From positions 1 through 9,742 of the forward strand of contig DATLEZ010000165.1 of NCBI GenBank assembly GCA_035525055.1: a stretch of DNA of 9,742 bases, written 5' to 3'. The translations under genes and the position numbers were made by a program. Below the pieces are notes generated by a model. It saw nothing but the letters and a program-made list of their open reading frames with translations. It had not been told where the DNA came from and did no database searches. Positions 1-6,237 of this stretch are shown here, in pieces. This DNA comes from DATEEG01 sp035525055. GTDB lineage: Bacteria; Actinomycetota; Acidimicrobiia; Spongiisociales; ZC4RG35. Numbering within the stretch: the stretch's first letter is position 1; each line of letters begins with the position of its first letter.

Positions 1-1518
1 AACCCAGAATCCGACGTTGGCGTTCCCGCCTTTGTCACCCGACCGGGCTCCGGCGATGGTGCCTAGGGGAACGGAGACGAACTCGTCCGGTTCAGATGGT
101 TCAGTCTTCGGGCTTGGGACTTGAGGCTTGAGGCTTGAGGCTTGTGGCTTCGTCTGCGGGGCCACGCTCGTCACTTCCCACTCCCGGTCCTCCATCACCA
201 CCCGCATCGGAACGAGTTCGGCGGGGATGGTCGTTGGCCAATAGACGGCATAGGCGGTGGCTTCGCCGGGCGGGGTCGTCAGGAAGAATCCCGGATAGCT
301 CGACAGGGCAAGTTCCACTGCGGCGCTGGAGAATCGTCGACCGACCTTGTCGGGATCGGGGTCCTTGACCGAGATCCGCAAGTAGGCGAGAGCATCGTCG
401 TTGGTCCGAGGATCCTGCGTTTCGTCACCGATCAGGTTCACGTCGACAACCGCGAACTGATCGGGTGGGCCGGTTACCTCCCAAAGCGCTCGCACCAACG
501 CGTCCGCCTTCTTGGCTACGTGGGGTGCAGAGATCCCGAAGGTCATCGAGTTCTTGTGCCCGCCGAGGTAATTCATTGCCACCTTGAGGTCAGGAGGTGG
601 TGATTCTCCCCGAACCCCGCTGACCTGAACGCGATCCGGCCCGATCTGGGTCAGCGTGATCGATTCGAACAAGGAGGTGACGTCAGGGTTCAAATAGTGA
701 GGGGAGCCGATCTCGTAGAGCAGTTGAGCGGTGACGGTCCCGACCGAGACCAGTCCACCGGTGTCGGGGTGTTTGGTGATCACGCTGGATCCATCGGAGT
801 GGATCTCGGCGATCGGAAACCCAATTCGCTCCAACCCGGGAACTTCTTCGAAGAAGGAGTAGTTGCCACCGGTGCACTGGGCGCCACATTCGATGATGTG
901 GCCCGCCACGACGGCTCCCGCCAAAGAGTTCCAATCGTCACGCTGCCATCCGAAGTTCCAGGCCGCCGGACCAACGACGAGGGCCGCATCCGTGACTCTT
1001 CCGGTGATGATCACGTCCGCCCCGGCCGCCAGGGCCTCGCTGATCCCCCATCCACCCAGGTAGGCATTGGCGGTGAGAGGGGTCACGCCCGACCCCGCCA
1101 GGGGGATCCCGGTGTCCATATTGACGAAACGGTGGCCCTCGCCTTCGAGCCCCTCGAGGCGGAGGAGAAGGTCGTCCCCATCGATGTAAGCGATGCGAGG
1201 GGAGATCCCGAGGTCGGCCGCGAGCTTGTCCAGTCGTTCGGCGAGGCCCGCCGGATTGATGCCGCCGGCGTTGGAAACGATCTTGATGCCGCGGTCAAGA
1301 CAGGTCCCGAGTACCTGCTCCATCTGGGTGACAAACGTGCCCGCATAACCCTTTTCCGGGTCGCGTTGCTTGGTCCGCCAGAGGATCGACATCGTCAGCT
1401 CGGCCAGGTAATCACCGGTTAGGACATCGATGGGCCCGCCCTCCACCATCTCCCTGGCTGCCAGAAGCCGGTCGCCGTAGAAGCCCGAACAATTGGCAAT
1501 CCGCAGCACGTCCTTCAT
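1..1518 (-). CDS. AtuA/DUF1446-family protein (acyclic terpene utilisation family), 3'-truncated by window edge
   Basis: The minus-strand frame is open from the ATG at 1518 to base 1 (506 codons, no stop reached). It begins MKDVLRIANCSGFYGDR, followed by DVLTGDYLAELT (31-42), IVSNAGGINPAGLAERL (80-96), YIDGDDLL (111-118), GADVIITGRVTDAALVVGP (166-184) and GGNYSFFEE (217-225). This is the conserved DUF1446/AtuA N-terminal domain pattern. Residues about 452-478 are a Pro/Lys/Ser-rich linker, and GTIAGARSGDKGGNANVG (486-503) opens the small AtuA-like C-terminal domain, which continues off the window. AtuA is named from the Pseudomonas citronellol/geraniol degradation cluster, but its biochemical role is unsettled. 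Actinobacterial homologues may act in other acyl-CoA pathways, so substrate cannot be inferred here. A GTG directly upstream (1521) is an alternative start. No clear Shine-Dalgarno is seen; a TAACCT element lies 8 nt upstream of the ATG, compatible with leaderless translation. Confidence 0.9.
   Translation of the reverse strand, partial: MKDVLRIANCSGFYGDRLLAAREMVEGGPIDVLTGDYLAELTMSILWRTKQRDPEKGYAGTFVTQMEQVLGTCLDRGIKIVSNAGGINPAGLAERLDKLAADLGISPRIAYIDGDDLLLRLEGLEGEGHRFVNMDTGIPLAGSGVTPLTANAYLGGWGISEALAAGADVIITGRVTDAALVVGPAAWNFGWQRDDWNSLAGAVVAGHIIECGAQCTGGNYSFFEEVPGLERIGFPIAEIHSDGSSVITKHPDTGGLVSVGTVTAQLLYEIGSPHYLNPDVTSLFESITLTQIGPDRVQVSGVRGESPPPDLKVAMNYLGGHKNSMTFGISAPHVAKKADALVRALWEVTGPPDQFAVVDVNLIGDETQDPRTNDDALAYLRISVKDPDPDKVGRRFSSAAVELALSSYPGFFLTTPPGEATAYAVYWPTTIPAELVPMRVVMEDREWEVTSVAPQTKPQASSLKPQVPSPKTEPSEPDEFVSVPLGTIAGARSGDKGGNANVGFWV
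112..150. repeat. 7-bp tandem repeat (about 5.6 units of gcttgag) inside the AtuA-family gene
   Basis: On the plus strand the units read gcttggg, acttgag, gcttgag, gcttgag, gcttgtg, gctt. They lie in the coding sequence of the AtuA-family protein and encode residues 457-469 of its low-complexity interdomain linker. The unit length is not a multiple of three, so gain or loss of one unit would shift the frame before the C-terminal domain. Confidence 0.9.
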
Positions 1519-1526
1519 CACTGTCG

Positions 1527-1532
1527 AGGTTA
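1527..1532 (-). promoter_or_regulatory. candidate -10 element (TAACCT) for a leaderless AtuA-family transcript
   Basis: TAACCT on the minus strand ends 5 nt before the in-frame GTG (1521) and 8 nt before the ATG (1518). That is the spacing expected when transcription starts at the start codon. The same hexamer stands in the same place before the divergent gene. No good -35 is visible; that position falls at the edge of the 21-bp repeat. Confidence 0.35.
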
Positions 1533-1548
1533 CGGATGTGTGATCGGA

Positions 1549-1569
1549 TACGAACGGATCGACTTAACG
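1549..1569. repeat. 21-bp direct repeat, copy 1
   Basis: It starts tacgaacggatcgac and ends taacg, differing from copy 2 (1876-1896) only at the 16th base (t here, a there). Exactly 30 nt separate it from the ATG of the AtuA-family gene. It overlaps the expected -35 position of that gene. Confidence 0.8.
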
Positions 1570-1704
1570 GGTCAGTTTGAGCGAAGGCACGGGTTCAACC
1601 TTCCAAGGCTCGAGGTTTGTCCAATCCATCAGCGAAGGCCGGATTCAGCTGGCCTCGTCGACAAAATTTGGCGCAACGCTCCCGGATCAGACGAAACCTG
1701 GCGC

Positions 1705-1729
1705 GAGAGTCCCGGTTCTCGGGACTCTC
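1705..1729. other. perfect inverted repeat (10-bp stem, 5-nt loop)
   Basis: GAGAGTCCCG - GTTCT - CGGGACTCTC forms a strong GC-rich hairpin near the middle of the divergent intergenic region. No T-run follows on either strand, and no gene ends here, so an intrinsic terminator is unlikely. It may be a protein-binding palindrome or a remnant of a repeat element. Confidence 0.75.
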
Positions 1730-1875
1730 AGACCGAATTACGCATTCAGCGGGAGCCACCCGCCAAATAACGAGGGGCCGCCAAATCACGGAGGTTCGAC
1801 GACTGGCGAAATCCCCTCTTTCGCTGATCTTGGCTGCATCTGGACATCCATGGACCAAGTTCAACCTGACCCACT

Positions 1876-1896
1876 ACGAACGGATCGACATAACGC
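1876..1896. repeat. 21-bp direct repeat, copy 2
   Basis: It matches copy 1 (1549-1569) at 20 of 21 positions in the same orientation. Exactly 30 nt separate it from the ATG of the hemolysin III gene, and it overlaps that gene's expected -35 position. Confidence 0.8.
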
Positions 1897-1914
1897 TGAA
1901 AATCAGGCGCCGAT

Positions 1915-1920
1915 AACCTT
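1915..1920 (+). promoter_or_regulatory. candidate -10 element (TAACCT) for a leaderless hemolysin III transcript
   Basis: TAACCT is followed by 6 nt and then the ATG at 1927. This is the classic distance for a transcript that begins at the start codon, and it would explain the lack of a Shine-Dalgarno. No consensus -35 is seen. Confidence 0.35.
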
Positions 1921-1926
1921 TATTGG

Positions 1927-2586
1927 ATGGATCGCTACCGACTGGGCCGCATGCACAACCCGATGCGCGGCCTCCTGCACGGTGTCGCCGCCGGTGCGGC
2001 AGTAGTCGGCTTGGTGATCCTCGCGATCAGGGCTGTGGATAGCCGCCACTTATACTCGGGTTTGGTCTTCGGGTTGTCCCTGCTGGCGATGTTCATCATC
2101 TCCTCGCTGTACCACTCAGTCGGCTGGCAGGAGCGGCGCAAAACCTTCATGCAACGACTCGACCACTCAATGATCTTCCTCGTGGTGGCGGCGACCTTCA
2201 CCCCGTTCGGATTAGTGGTTCTGGACGGGTGGTTACGAGCGGTTCTGCTCAGCCTCGTGTGGGCGGGAGCGATCGTCGGGATCGCCCTGAAGTTCGCACT
2301 TCCCCGCGTCAAGACCGGCCTCTCGGTAGCTATTCAGCATTCGATGGGCTGGGTTTCGCTGGCCGCCATGCCGCTGATATGGCAGAGGGTCGGACCCGGC
2401 GCTGTCCTGCTTGTTCTCGCCGGCGGCATTTGTTACTCGGTGGGGACGGTGATCTTCGCTACCAAGCGGCCCCGTCTCTTCCCCCGTGTGTTTTCGTACC
2501 ACGAGTTGTTCCACGTACTGGTGGTAGCCGGCAGCACGCTCCACTTCCTGGCCGTGCTCTGGTACGTGATGCCCTACAGCGCGTAA
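1927..2586 (+). CDS. hemolysin III / PAQR-family membrane protein
   Basis: A 219-residue, strongly hydrophobic protein with about seven predicted membrane segments, the usual size for bacterial hemolysin III (TrhA/YqfA-like) proteins. Family marks are SSLYHS (59-64, giving the SxxxH motif with S59 and H63), the conserved Asp-His in RLDHSMIF (D79, H80), and YHELFHVLVVAGSTLHF (191-207, giving HxxxH at H192/H196, then H206). In PAQR proteins these Ser/Asp/His residues form a metal-dependent hydrolase-like site in the membrane. Some bacterial members affect membrane fluidity, and true haemolysin activity is usually unproven. ATG 1927 fits the TAACCT element; ATG 1951 and ATG 1960 are alternative starts and would lose only a short cytoplasmic tail. 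The gene is convergent with the aminopeptidase P gene, with a 10-nt gap and no obvious terminator. Confidence 0.92.
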   Translation: MDRYRLGRMHNPMRGLLHGVAAGAAVVGLVILAIRAVDSRHLYSGLVFGLSLLAMFIISSLYHSVGWQERRKTFMQRLDHSMIFLVVAATFTPFGLVVLDGWLRAVLLSLVWAGAIVGIALKFALPRVKTGLSVAIQHSMGWVSLAAMPLIWQRVGPGAVLLVLAGGICYSVGTVIFATKRPRLFPRVFSYHELFHVLVVAGSTLHFLAVLWYVMPYSA

Positions 2587-2596
2587 GGGTCGACGC

Positions 2597-4042
2597 CTAG
2601 GCCCGCATCAGCCAGGACTCTTCTTTGGCCAGGGCCTCGATGTCATCCATGTCGGTCGGGACGAGGCGGCTCAGGTTCTCATGGCCATCTTCAGTGATGA
2701 GGATGTCGTCTTCGATCCTGACTCCAATTCCCCGGAACTCCCCAGGGATCGGATGCCGTAGCTTCTCGGCCTCTTCCTTCAACTTGTCGAGTTCCTTGCG
2801 AGCGGAGGGACCCTCGACAAGGGTTCTTTCGAGCCACTCATCGAGGTCGTACTCCAGGCGCGGAACTTCGATCTCTTCGCGTTGATCGATATAGACCCCG
2901 GGTTCGACCGTAAAGAACATGGACGTTTCGAGTACCCGCGGCTTTCCCTCCACCCGGTAGGTACCAGCGTCGTGGACGTCAAGGCCGAGCCAGTGACTGG
3001 TGCCGTGCATGAAGAACTCGCGGTAGTGATTCATGGCGATCGAGTCGTCGACACCGAGAGGCAGCAGGCCGAGATCAACCAGTCCCTCCGTAATGATCCT
3101 GATCGACGTCTCATGCGGCGTTCGGATTGTTGCCCCGGGCTGCGACGCCGCAATCGACGCCCGTTGCGCCGCCAGAACGATTTCATAGATCGCTCGCTGC
3201 GGGGCGCTGAAGCGCCCGTTCGCCGGGAAGGTGCGAGTGATGTCCGAAGAGAAGTAGTCGATCTCACAGGCGGCGTCGATCAGAACCAGATCTCCGTCCT
3301 CGATCTCACGGTCGTTCTCAACGTAATGGAGGATGCAGGCGTTGACGCCCGCGGCAACGATCGATGGATAGCCGTTGCGACGGGACCCGCCCTCCCTCCA
3401 CACGTACTCCATCGCCGCCTGGACCTGATACTCGTAGAGGCCGGGGCGAGCGAAGCGAATTGCCTCGCGATGACCCTCCGCCGAGAGTTCACAGGCGGCT
3501 CGCAGACTCTCGATCTCCGAGGGAGACTTCCTCAGTCGCAGGTCCGCCAGAAGCGGAGCCAGATCCGAGATCGTCCACGGCATCGTCTTCCCCGTTCGGG
3601 CGTGATAGTTGCGAGCTTTGCCGACCAGTCCCACCACCCGGGAATCAAGGGCGCCATTCCCTATTCGGTAGTGGATGGTCTCCCGCCCGAGGAGCAATCC
3701 GGTCAGCACCGCGTCGATCTGACCAATCTCGTACGCCTTGTCCGCCTGGAACCGTTCCCTGGCCCCATCGACCCCGGCCCTGTAGCCGTTCCAGATCTCC
3801 TGGTCCCGATCGCGCGGCCGCACGAACAGGTGGTAGTCACCGTCGGGATGACCGGGAACCAGCACGGCCACGGCTTCGGGTTCGTGGAAGCCGGTCAGGT
3901 AGAAGAAGTCCGAATCCTGACGGAACTCATGAGTGACGTCGTCGTTGCGAATCGTCTCGGTGGCAGCCGGGACGATGGCGATGCCATTGGGACCTACCCG
4001 CGCCGCCAGGGCATGACGATGGTTTTGAAACCGATCTGGCAT
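2597..4042 (-). CDS. pepP: Xaa-Pro aminopeptidase (aminopeptidase P, peptidase family M24B)
   Basis: A 481-residue cytoplasmic metallopeptidase that removes an N-terminal residue preceding proline. Residues 1 to about 135 are the aminopeptidase P N-terminal domain (DSDFFYLTGFHEPEAVAV, 43-60). Residues about 175-460 are the pita-bread catalytic domain. All five dinuclear-metal ligands are visible by comparison with E. coli PepP: D256 (LIDAACE), D267 (SSDITRTFP), H350 (HGTSHWLGLDVHD, with H346 and H357 as the flanking active-site histidines), E380 (FFTVEPGVYI) and E444 (GIGVRIEDDILIT). The spacing E380-E444 is 64 residues against 23 in E. coli. The extra part is a charged, helix-like insert at about 386-432. 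ATG 4042 is the only plausible start. The gene lies 62 nt downstream of the EEP-fold gene on the same strand and may share its transcript. Confidence 0.95.
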   Translation of the reverse strand: MPDRFQNHRHALAARVGPNGIAIVPAATETIRNDDVTHEFRQDSDFFYLTGFHEPEAVAVLVPGHPDGDYHLFVRPRDRDQEIWNGYRAGVDGARERFQADKAYEIGQIDAVLTGLLLGRETIHYRIGNGALDSRVVGLVGKARNYHARTGKTMPWTISDLAPLLADLRLRKSPSEIESLRAACELSAEGHREAIRFARPGLYEYQVQAAMEYVWREGGSRRNGYPSIVAAGVNACILHYVENDREIEDGDLVLIDAACEIDYFSSDITRTFPANGRFSAPQRAIYEIVLAAQRASIAASQPGATIRTPHETSIRIITEGLVDLGLLPLGVDDSIAMNHYREFFMHGTSHWLGLDVHDAGTYRVEGKPRVLETSMFFTVEPGVYIDQREEIEVPRLEYDLDEWLERTLVEGPSARKELDKLKEEAEKLRHPIPGEFRGIGVRIEDDILITEDGHENLSRLVPTDMDDIEALAKEESWLMRA

Positions 4043-4104
4043 CCCTCGACAGTAGCCGGGGTCTTTGCCTAGTCCCTGGAGAACCGGCCGATGCTCGACG
4101 ACCC

Positions 4105-5031
4105 CTAACCGGCTGCAAGGAGTGCCAGGTCGACCGTGAGAGGGAAGTGGTCGGAGCCCATCGCCGGCCCCAATCTCCGATCGACGACGGCCAGACCGTC
4201 GGAGAAGAGCAGGTGATCTATCGGAACCCGAATTAGCGGGTTGCCGTCGGCGGGATACGACAGATCCAAGCCAAATCCGCGGGCGGAGTTGGACAGGTCA
4301 GTGGATGACATAAGACGCCGGAACGGGAACGACCACGGGGTCGAATTGAAATCGCCGAAGACGATCGTCGGCCCGTCCCGGCCGGCCGCCCAATCGCCCG
4401 CGAATAGGAGCTGGCGGTCGTTCTGCCGCGCTCGGAACTCGGACGAGGGAGATAGCGGGTGAATTGCAAGCAGCGCCACCCCATCGGGAAGGAGGATCTC
4501 TATCGCCCGGGGATCAGTGAGGCCGAATCCGAAGGACTCCACCACCGCACCCGACTCGACCAGGACCATGCTTCCAAAGAGGTCCCCCCGAGCCCGAGCC
4601 TCGGTGGTCTCATACGGCCAATCCTCGAAGGCAGCGGCCGCCTCTTCGATGGCTTCCTCCCAGCGGCTGGTTACCTCATGCAAAACCACCACGTTGGCAT
4701 CGCTGGCTCTGATGAAATCGACCACCTCAGCGAATCGTCGGTTGGACGCGAGGACGTTGAACGAAAGGATTCGGAGCTCGCCGGTTTCGGGGCGACTCGG
4801 ACCGATGTAGAAAGGCACAACCAAAGCAAGGTTCACAGCCGCCAGGAGCCCAATCGCCACGGCCGTCTTTCGCCACCGGGCGAACGCCGCCATCAAGGCA
4901 CAGACCATCATTGCGATAGCGAGCTGATGACGGAAGCCGGCCAACAGGTCCACGACCCACCAGCTTCCACCAAAGAAGCCCGCCACCGTGGCGAGACCCA
5001 GGCAGTAGCCGACGAAGGCAACGATCAACAC
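4105..5031 (-). CDS. membrane-anchored endonuclease/exonuclease/phosphatase (EEP) family protein
   Basis: A 308-residue protein. The N-terminus has three hydrophobic segments (about 3-20, 33-51 and 56-76), likely membrane anchors. Residues 86-305 form an EEP (DNase I-like) domain: RILSFNVLASN (87-97, N92), VVVLHEVT (114-121, metal-binding E119), LAIHPLSP (188-195, H191), IVFGDFNSTPWSF (223-235, D227/N229), VPIDHLLFS (269-277, D272/H273) and GSDHFPL (292-298, catalytic D294-H295). The catalytic set is complete, so it should be an active Mg-dependent phosphodiesterase or phosphatase. The fold alone cannot tell DNA from lipid or other phosphoester substrates. The start is GTG 5031, with a weak GGGAG 11 nt upstream; the following TTG is an alternative. 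Its topology would put the catalytic domain on one face of the membrane, plausibly outside. Confidence 0.88.
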   Translation of the reverse strand: MLIVAFVGYCLGLATVAGFFGGSWWVVDLLAGFRHQLAIAMMVCALMAAFARWRKTAVAIGLLAAVNLALVVPFYIGPSRPETGELRILSFNVLASNRRFAEVVDFIRASDANVVVLHEVTSRWEEAIEEAAAAFEDWPYETTEARARGDLFGSMVLVESGAVVESFGFGLTDPRAIEILLPDGVALLAIHPLSPSSEFRARQNDRQLLFAGDWAAGRDGPTIVFGDFNSTPWSFPFRRLMSSTDLSNSARGFGLDLSYPADGNPLIRVPIDHLLFSDGLAVVDRRLGPAMGSDHFPLTVDLALLAAG

Positions 5032-5119
5032 GGAACGGAAGGCTCCCAGCTAGCGATTCGTACACCAAAACGGTCCCGACAGAAGACGCACGAACGGTCA
5101 GTTGGTTCGGATTGTCGGC

Positions 5120-5135
5120 GGGCCTCTAAAGGCCC
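5120..5135 (-). terminator. possible terminator hairpin at the azlD 3' end
   Basis: On the minus strand GGGCCT - TTAG - AGGCCC makes a perfect 6-bp stem with a tetraloop that holds the azlD stop codon. No U-tract follows, so intrinsic termination is doubtful. It could be a weak or Rho-assisted terminator or an mRNA 3'-end stabiliser. Confidence 0.3.
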
Positions 5136-5436
5136 CAGATCAGTCGGGCGAGCCAGTGACCGACCAGTCCCACCCCAACGACCCCGAGAATCGAGCGCTT
5201 GAACAGGAACGCTCCTGCCACGCCGCCGAACCCGGCCGCAAGGGCAGGTCCGAAATCGAGAGTGCCTTCGGGTGAAACAAACCCGTTGACCGCGAGTGCG
5301 ACGAAAAGGGCGGCCGGGAAAACTTCCAGGAAACGACTCTCTTTCACCGGGCATCGGGGAGCGGTCGCACCATGAACGACAGCCGAGACGCAAACGTGAT
5401 GACCGCGGCCAGGACGATCAATATGAGGTGGCTCAC
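5126..5436 (-). pseudogene. azlD: AzlD-family transporter small subunit, frameshifted
   Basis: AzlD is the small membrane partner of AzlC in amino-acid (typically branched-chain) export. Translation from GTG 5436, which overlaps the azlC stop as GTGA and follows GGGAG, gives VSHLILIVLAAVITFASRLS...PLPDAR, then a TGA at 5344. The family sequence continues at once in the -1 frame: KESRFLEVFPAALFVALAVNG ... RRxILG-like FKRSILGVVGVGLVGHWLARL, ending at a TAG (5126-5128). Adding one C to the CCC run at 5349-5351 (minus-strand sense) restores a single 103-residue protein of normal AzlD length. The sequence after the break is well conserved, so a sequencing/assembly error or a recent mutation is more likely than an old pseudogene. 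A second option is two coupled pieces (30 + 73 residues), because the early stop overlaps a GTG as GTGA. Confidence 0.8.
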
Positions 5437-6128
5437 TTGACCCTGCTCCCGATGACGGCGGCGACGATCGCGGCCGCGGTGACTCTCCACTCGGAGGGAA
5501 GGACAAGAACAGCGGACACGGTGGCCACCACGGCCAGGCCAGCGGTCGTCCACTGACGACGGTTGCGGAGCAAAGGCGCTGCCAGCCCGAGGAACACGAG
5601 TGGAAATATGACCTCGACCCCCAGGCGCGACGTGTCGACATCAGCACCAAGGAAAGCCCCAACCGCGGTCGAAGTCAGCCACGTTACGTAAAGGACCAGA
5701 TCAGCGGCCGACTTGAACGAGACCAGGTCCACGGAGGGGTCGCGGGAGGCATTGACGGTAAGGCCGAACGTTTCGTCAACCAGGACCCAGGCCAACTGAA
5801 TTCGACGGTGGATCGGCGCATCTCCGATCAGGCCGGAGAGGGCAGCCGACATGGGGAGATGACGGAGGGCGAGGCCGGTGGTGGCCAGGAACACCGGAGC
5901 GGCGCCGCTGGCAAGCAGGCCGACCATTGCCACCTGAGCAGCACCCGACAGAACGATAAGCGAACTCAACATCGTCAGCCAGGGACTCAGGCCCACTTGA
6001 ACGGTAAGGGCCCCGAACACCGCTCCGAAGACCGCTACTGGCGGAACAAGCGGAAAGGTGTCACGGAGGCCCCTCCGAAATGAGGACACATTGCGAAATG
6101 AGGACACATTGCGGAAGGAAGGAGACAT
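5433..6128 (-). CDS. azlC: AzlC-family branched-chain amino acid exporter large subunit
   Basis: A 231-residue polytopic membrane protein of normal AzlC length. Family features are the N-terminal FRRGLRDTFPLVPPVAVFGAVFGAL (17-41), LIVLSGAAQVAMVGLLASGA (57-76, the AzlC SGA-Q-VGLLA core), LALRHLPMSAALSG (86-99) and VDETFGLT (117-124). With AzlD it forms the AzlCD (BrnFE-type) exporter for branched-chain or similar amino acids. The start is uncertain. ATG 6128 was chosen; TTG 6137 is in frame and lies within a hairpin arm. Neither has a strong Shine-Dalgarno, unlike the leader ORF that ends 20 nt upstream of the ATG, which points to translational coupling. Residues 5-16 are a tandem 18-bp duplication (FRNVSS twice) not expected in the family. 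The 3' end overlaps azlD by 4 bp. Confidence 0.9.
   Translation of the reverse strand: MSPSFRNVSSFRNVSSFRRGLRDTFPLVPPVAVFGAVFGALTVQVGLSPWLTMLSSLIVLSGAAQVAMVGLLASGAAPVFLATTGLALRHLPMSAALSGLIGDAPIHRRIQLAWVLVDETFGLTVNASRDPSVDLVSFKSAADLVLYVTWLTSTAVGAFLGADVDTSRLGVEVIFPLVFLGLAAPLLRNRRQWTTAGLAVVATVSAVLVLPSEWRVTAAAIVAAVIGSRVK
6076..6111. repeat. perfect 18-bp tandem duplication in the azlC 5' end
   Basis: Two exact copies (6076-6093 and 6094-6111) of an 18-bp unit that on the plus strand reads cgaaatgaggacacattg. In azlC it encodes FRNVSS twice, within a non-conserved N-terminal extension, and keeps the frame. Confidence 0.95.
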
Positions 6129-6131
6129 GAT

Positions 6132-6158
6132 GATCAAGCGACTCTTGTCTACTTGATC
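6132..6158 (-). promoter_or_regulatory. hairpin joining the leader stop codon to the azlC start
   Basis: In the minus-strand transcript GATCAAG (6158-6152) pairs perfectly with CTTGATC (6138-6132) across a 13-nt loop. The leader stop TAG (6151-6149) opens the loop. The 3' arm contains the TTG codon at 6137, and azlC ATG 6128 begins 3 nt after it. A ribosome finishing the leader would melt the 5' arm and expose the azlC start. The stem is seen directly; the regulatory role is inferred. Confidence 0.5.
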
Positions 6159-6232
6159 GTCAGTTGCGATTCCTTTTGGTTTGAAGCAGCCGCAGCGTTG
6201 GCGGCGACCGCGTACCAGAAGATGAATCTCAT
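6149..6232 (-). CDS. 27-residue leader peptide ORF upstream of azlC
   Basis: ATG 6232 to TAG 6149 encodes 27 residues: MRFIFWYAVAANAAAAS, then a polar tail ending QLTIK. The start is preceded by an exceptionally complete Shine-Dalgarno (AGAAAGGAGGTGA, 8 nt from GGAGG to ATG), so translation is very likely. The head is aromatic (Phe, Phe, Trp, Tyr) followed by seven alanines. It lacks the runs of Ile/Val/Leu codons typical of ilv or leu attenuator leaders, so the sensed signal, if any, is unclear. It ends 20 nt before azlC ATG 6128, inside a hairpin that covers the azlC start. The hydrophobic part is short for a membrane span. It could be a regulatory uORF or a functional small protein; I do not recognise a family. 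Confidence 0.6.
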   Translation of the reverse strand: MRFIFWYAVAANAAAASNQKESQLTIK

Positions 6233-6237
6233 GGCGG

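Larger units (their letters stand above)
1519..1926. other. 408-bp divergent intergenic region, no convincing gene
   Basis: This region separates the divergent AtuA-family and hemolysin III genes. The open frames here have no recognisable protein motifs, and none has a convincing ribosome binding site. Features seen are a pair of 21-bp direct repeats near the two ends, a perfect 10-bp-stem inverted repeat, and several copies of a TTTGGCG-like motif in both orientations. The inverted copies are atttggcg at 1666-1673 and cgccaaat at 1761-1768 and 1779-1786. The best reading is a shared promoter/regulatory region; a decayed mobile-element remnant cannot be excluded. Confidence 0.6.

Noticed and set aside
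697..1422. Plus-strand open frame of 241 codons
   Set aside because: It lies antisense to the clearly conserved AtuA-family protein and has no recognisable motifs.
1595..1864. Possible 89-codon minus-strand gene in the divergent intergenic region
   Set aside because: No ribosome binding site or recognisable domain, and it crosses the perfect hairpin; more likely non-coding.
2595..2602. GCCTAGGC palindrome between the convergent hemolysin III and aminopeptidase P genes
   Set aside because: Only 8 bp with no loop and no T-run; an expected chance palindrome.
2882..4072. Long plus-strand open frame (396 codons) opposite aminopeptidase P
   Set aside because: It is antisense to a gene with a complete catalytic set, shows no recognisable family, and has the Arg/Asp-rich composition of a high-GC shadow frame.
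4459..5202. Plus-strand open frame of 247 codons
   Set aside because: It is antisense to the EEP-fold protein, low in hydrophobic pattern and Arg/Gly/Ser-rich, as expected from a shadow frame.
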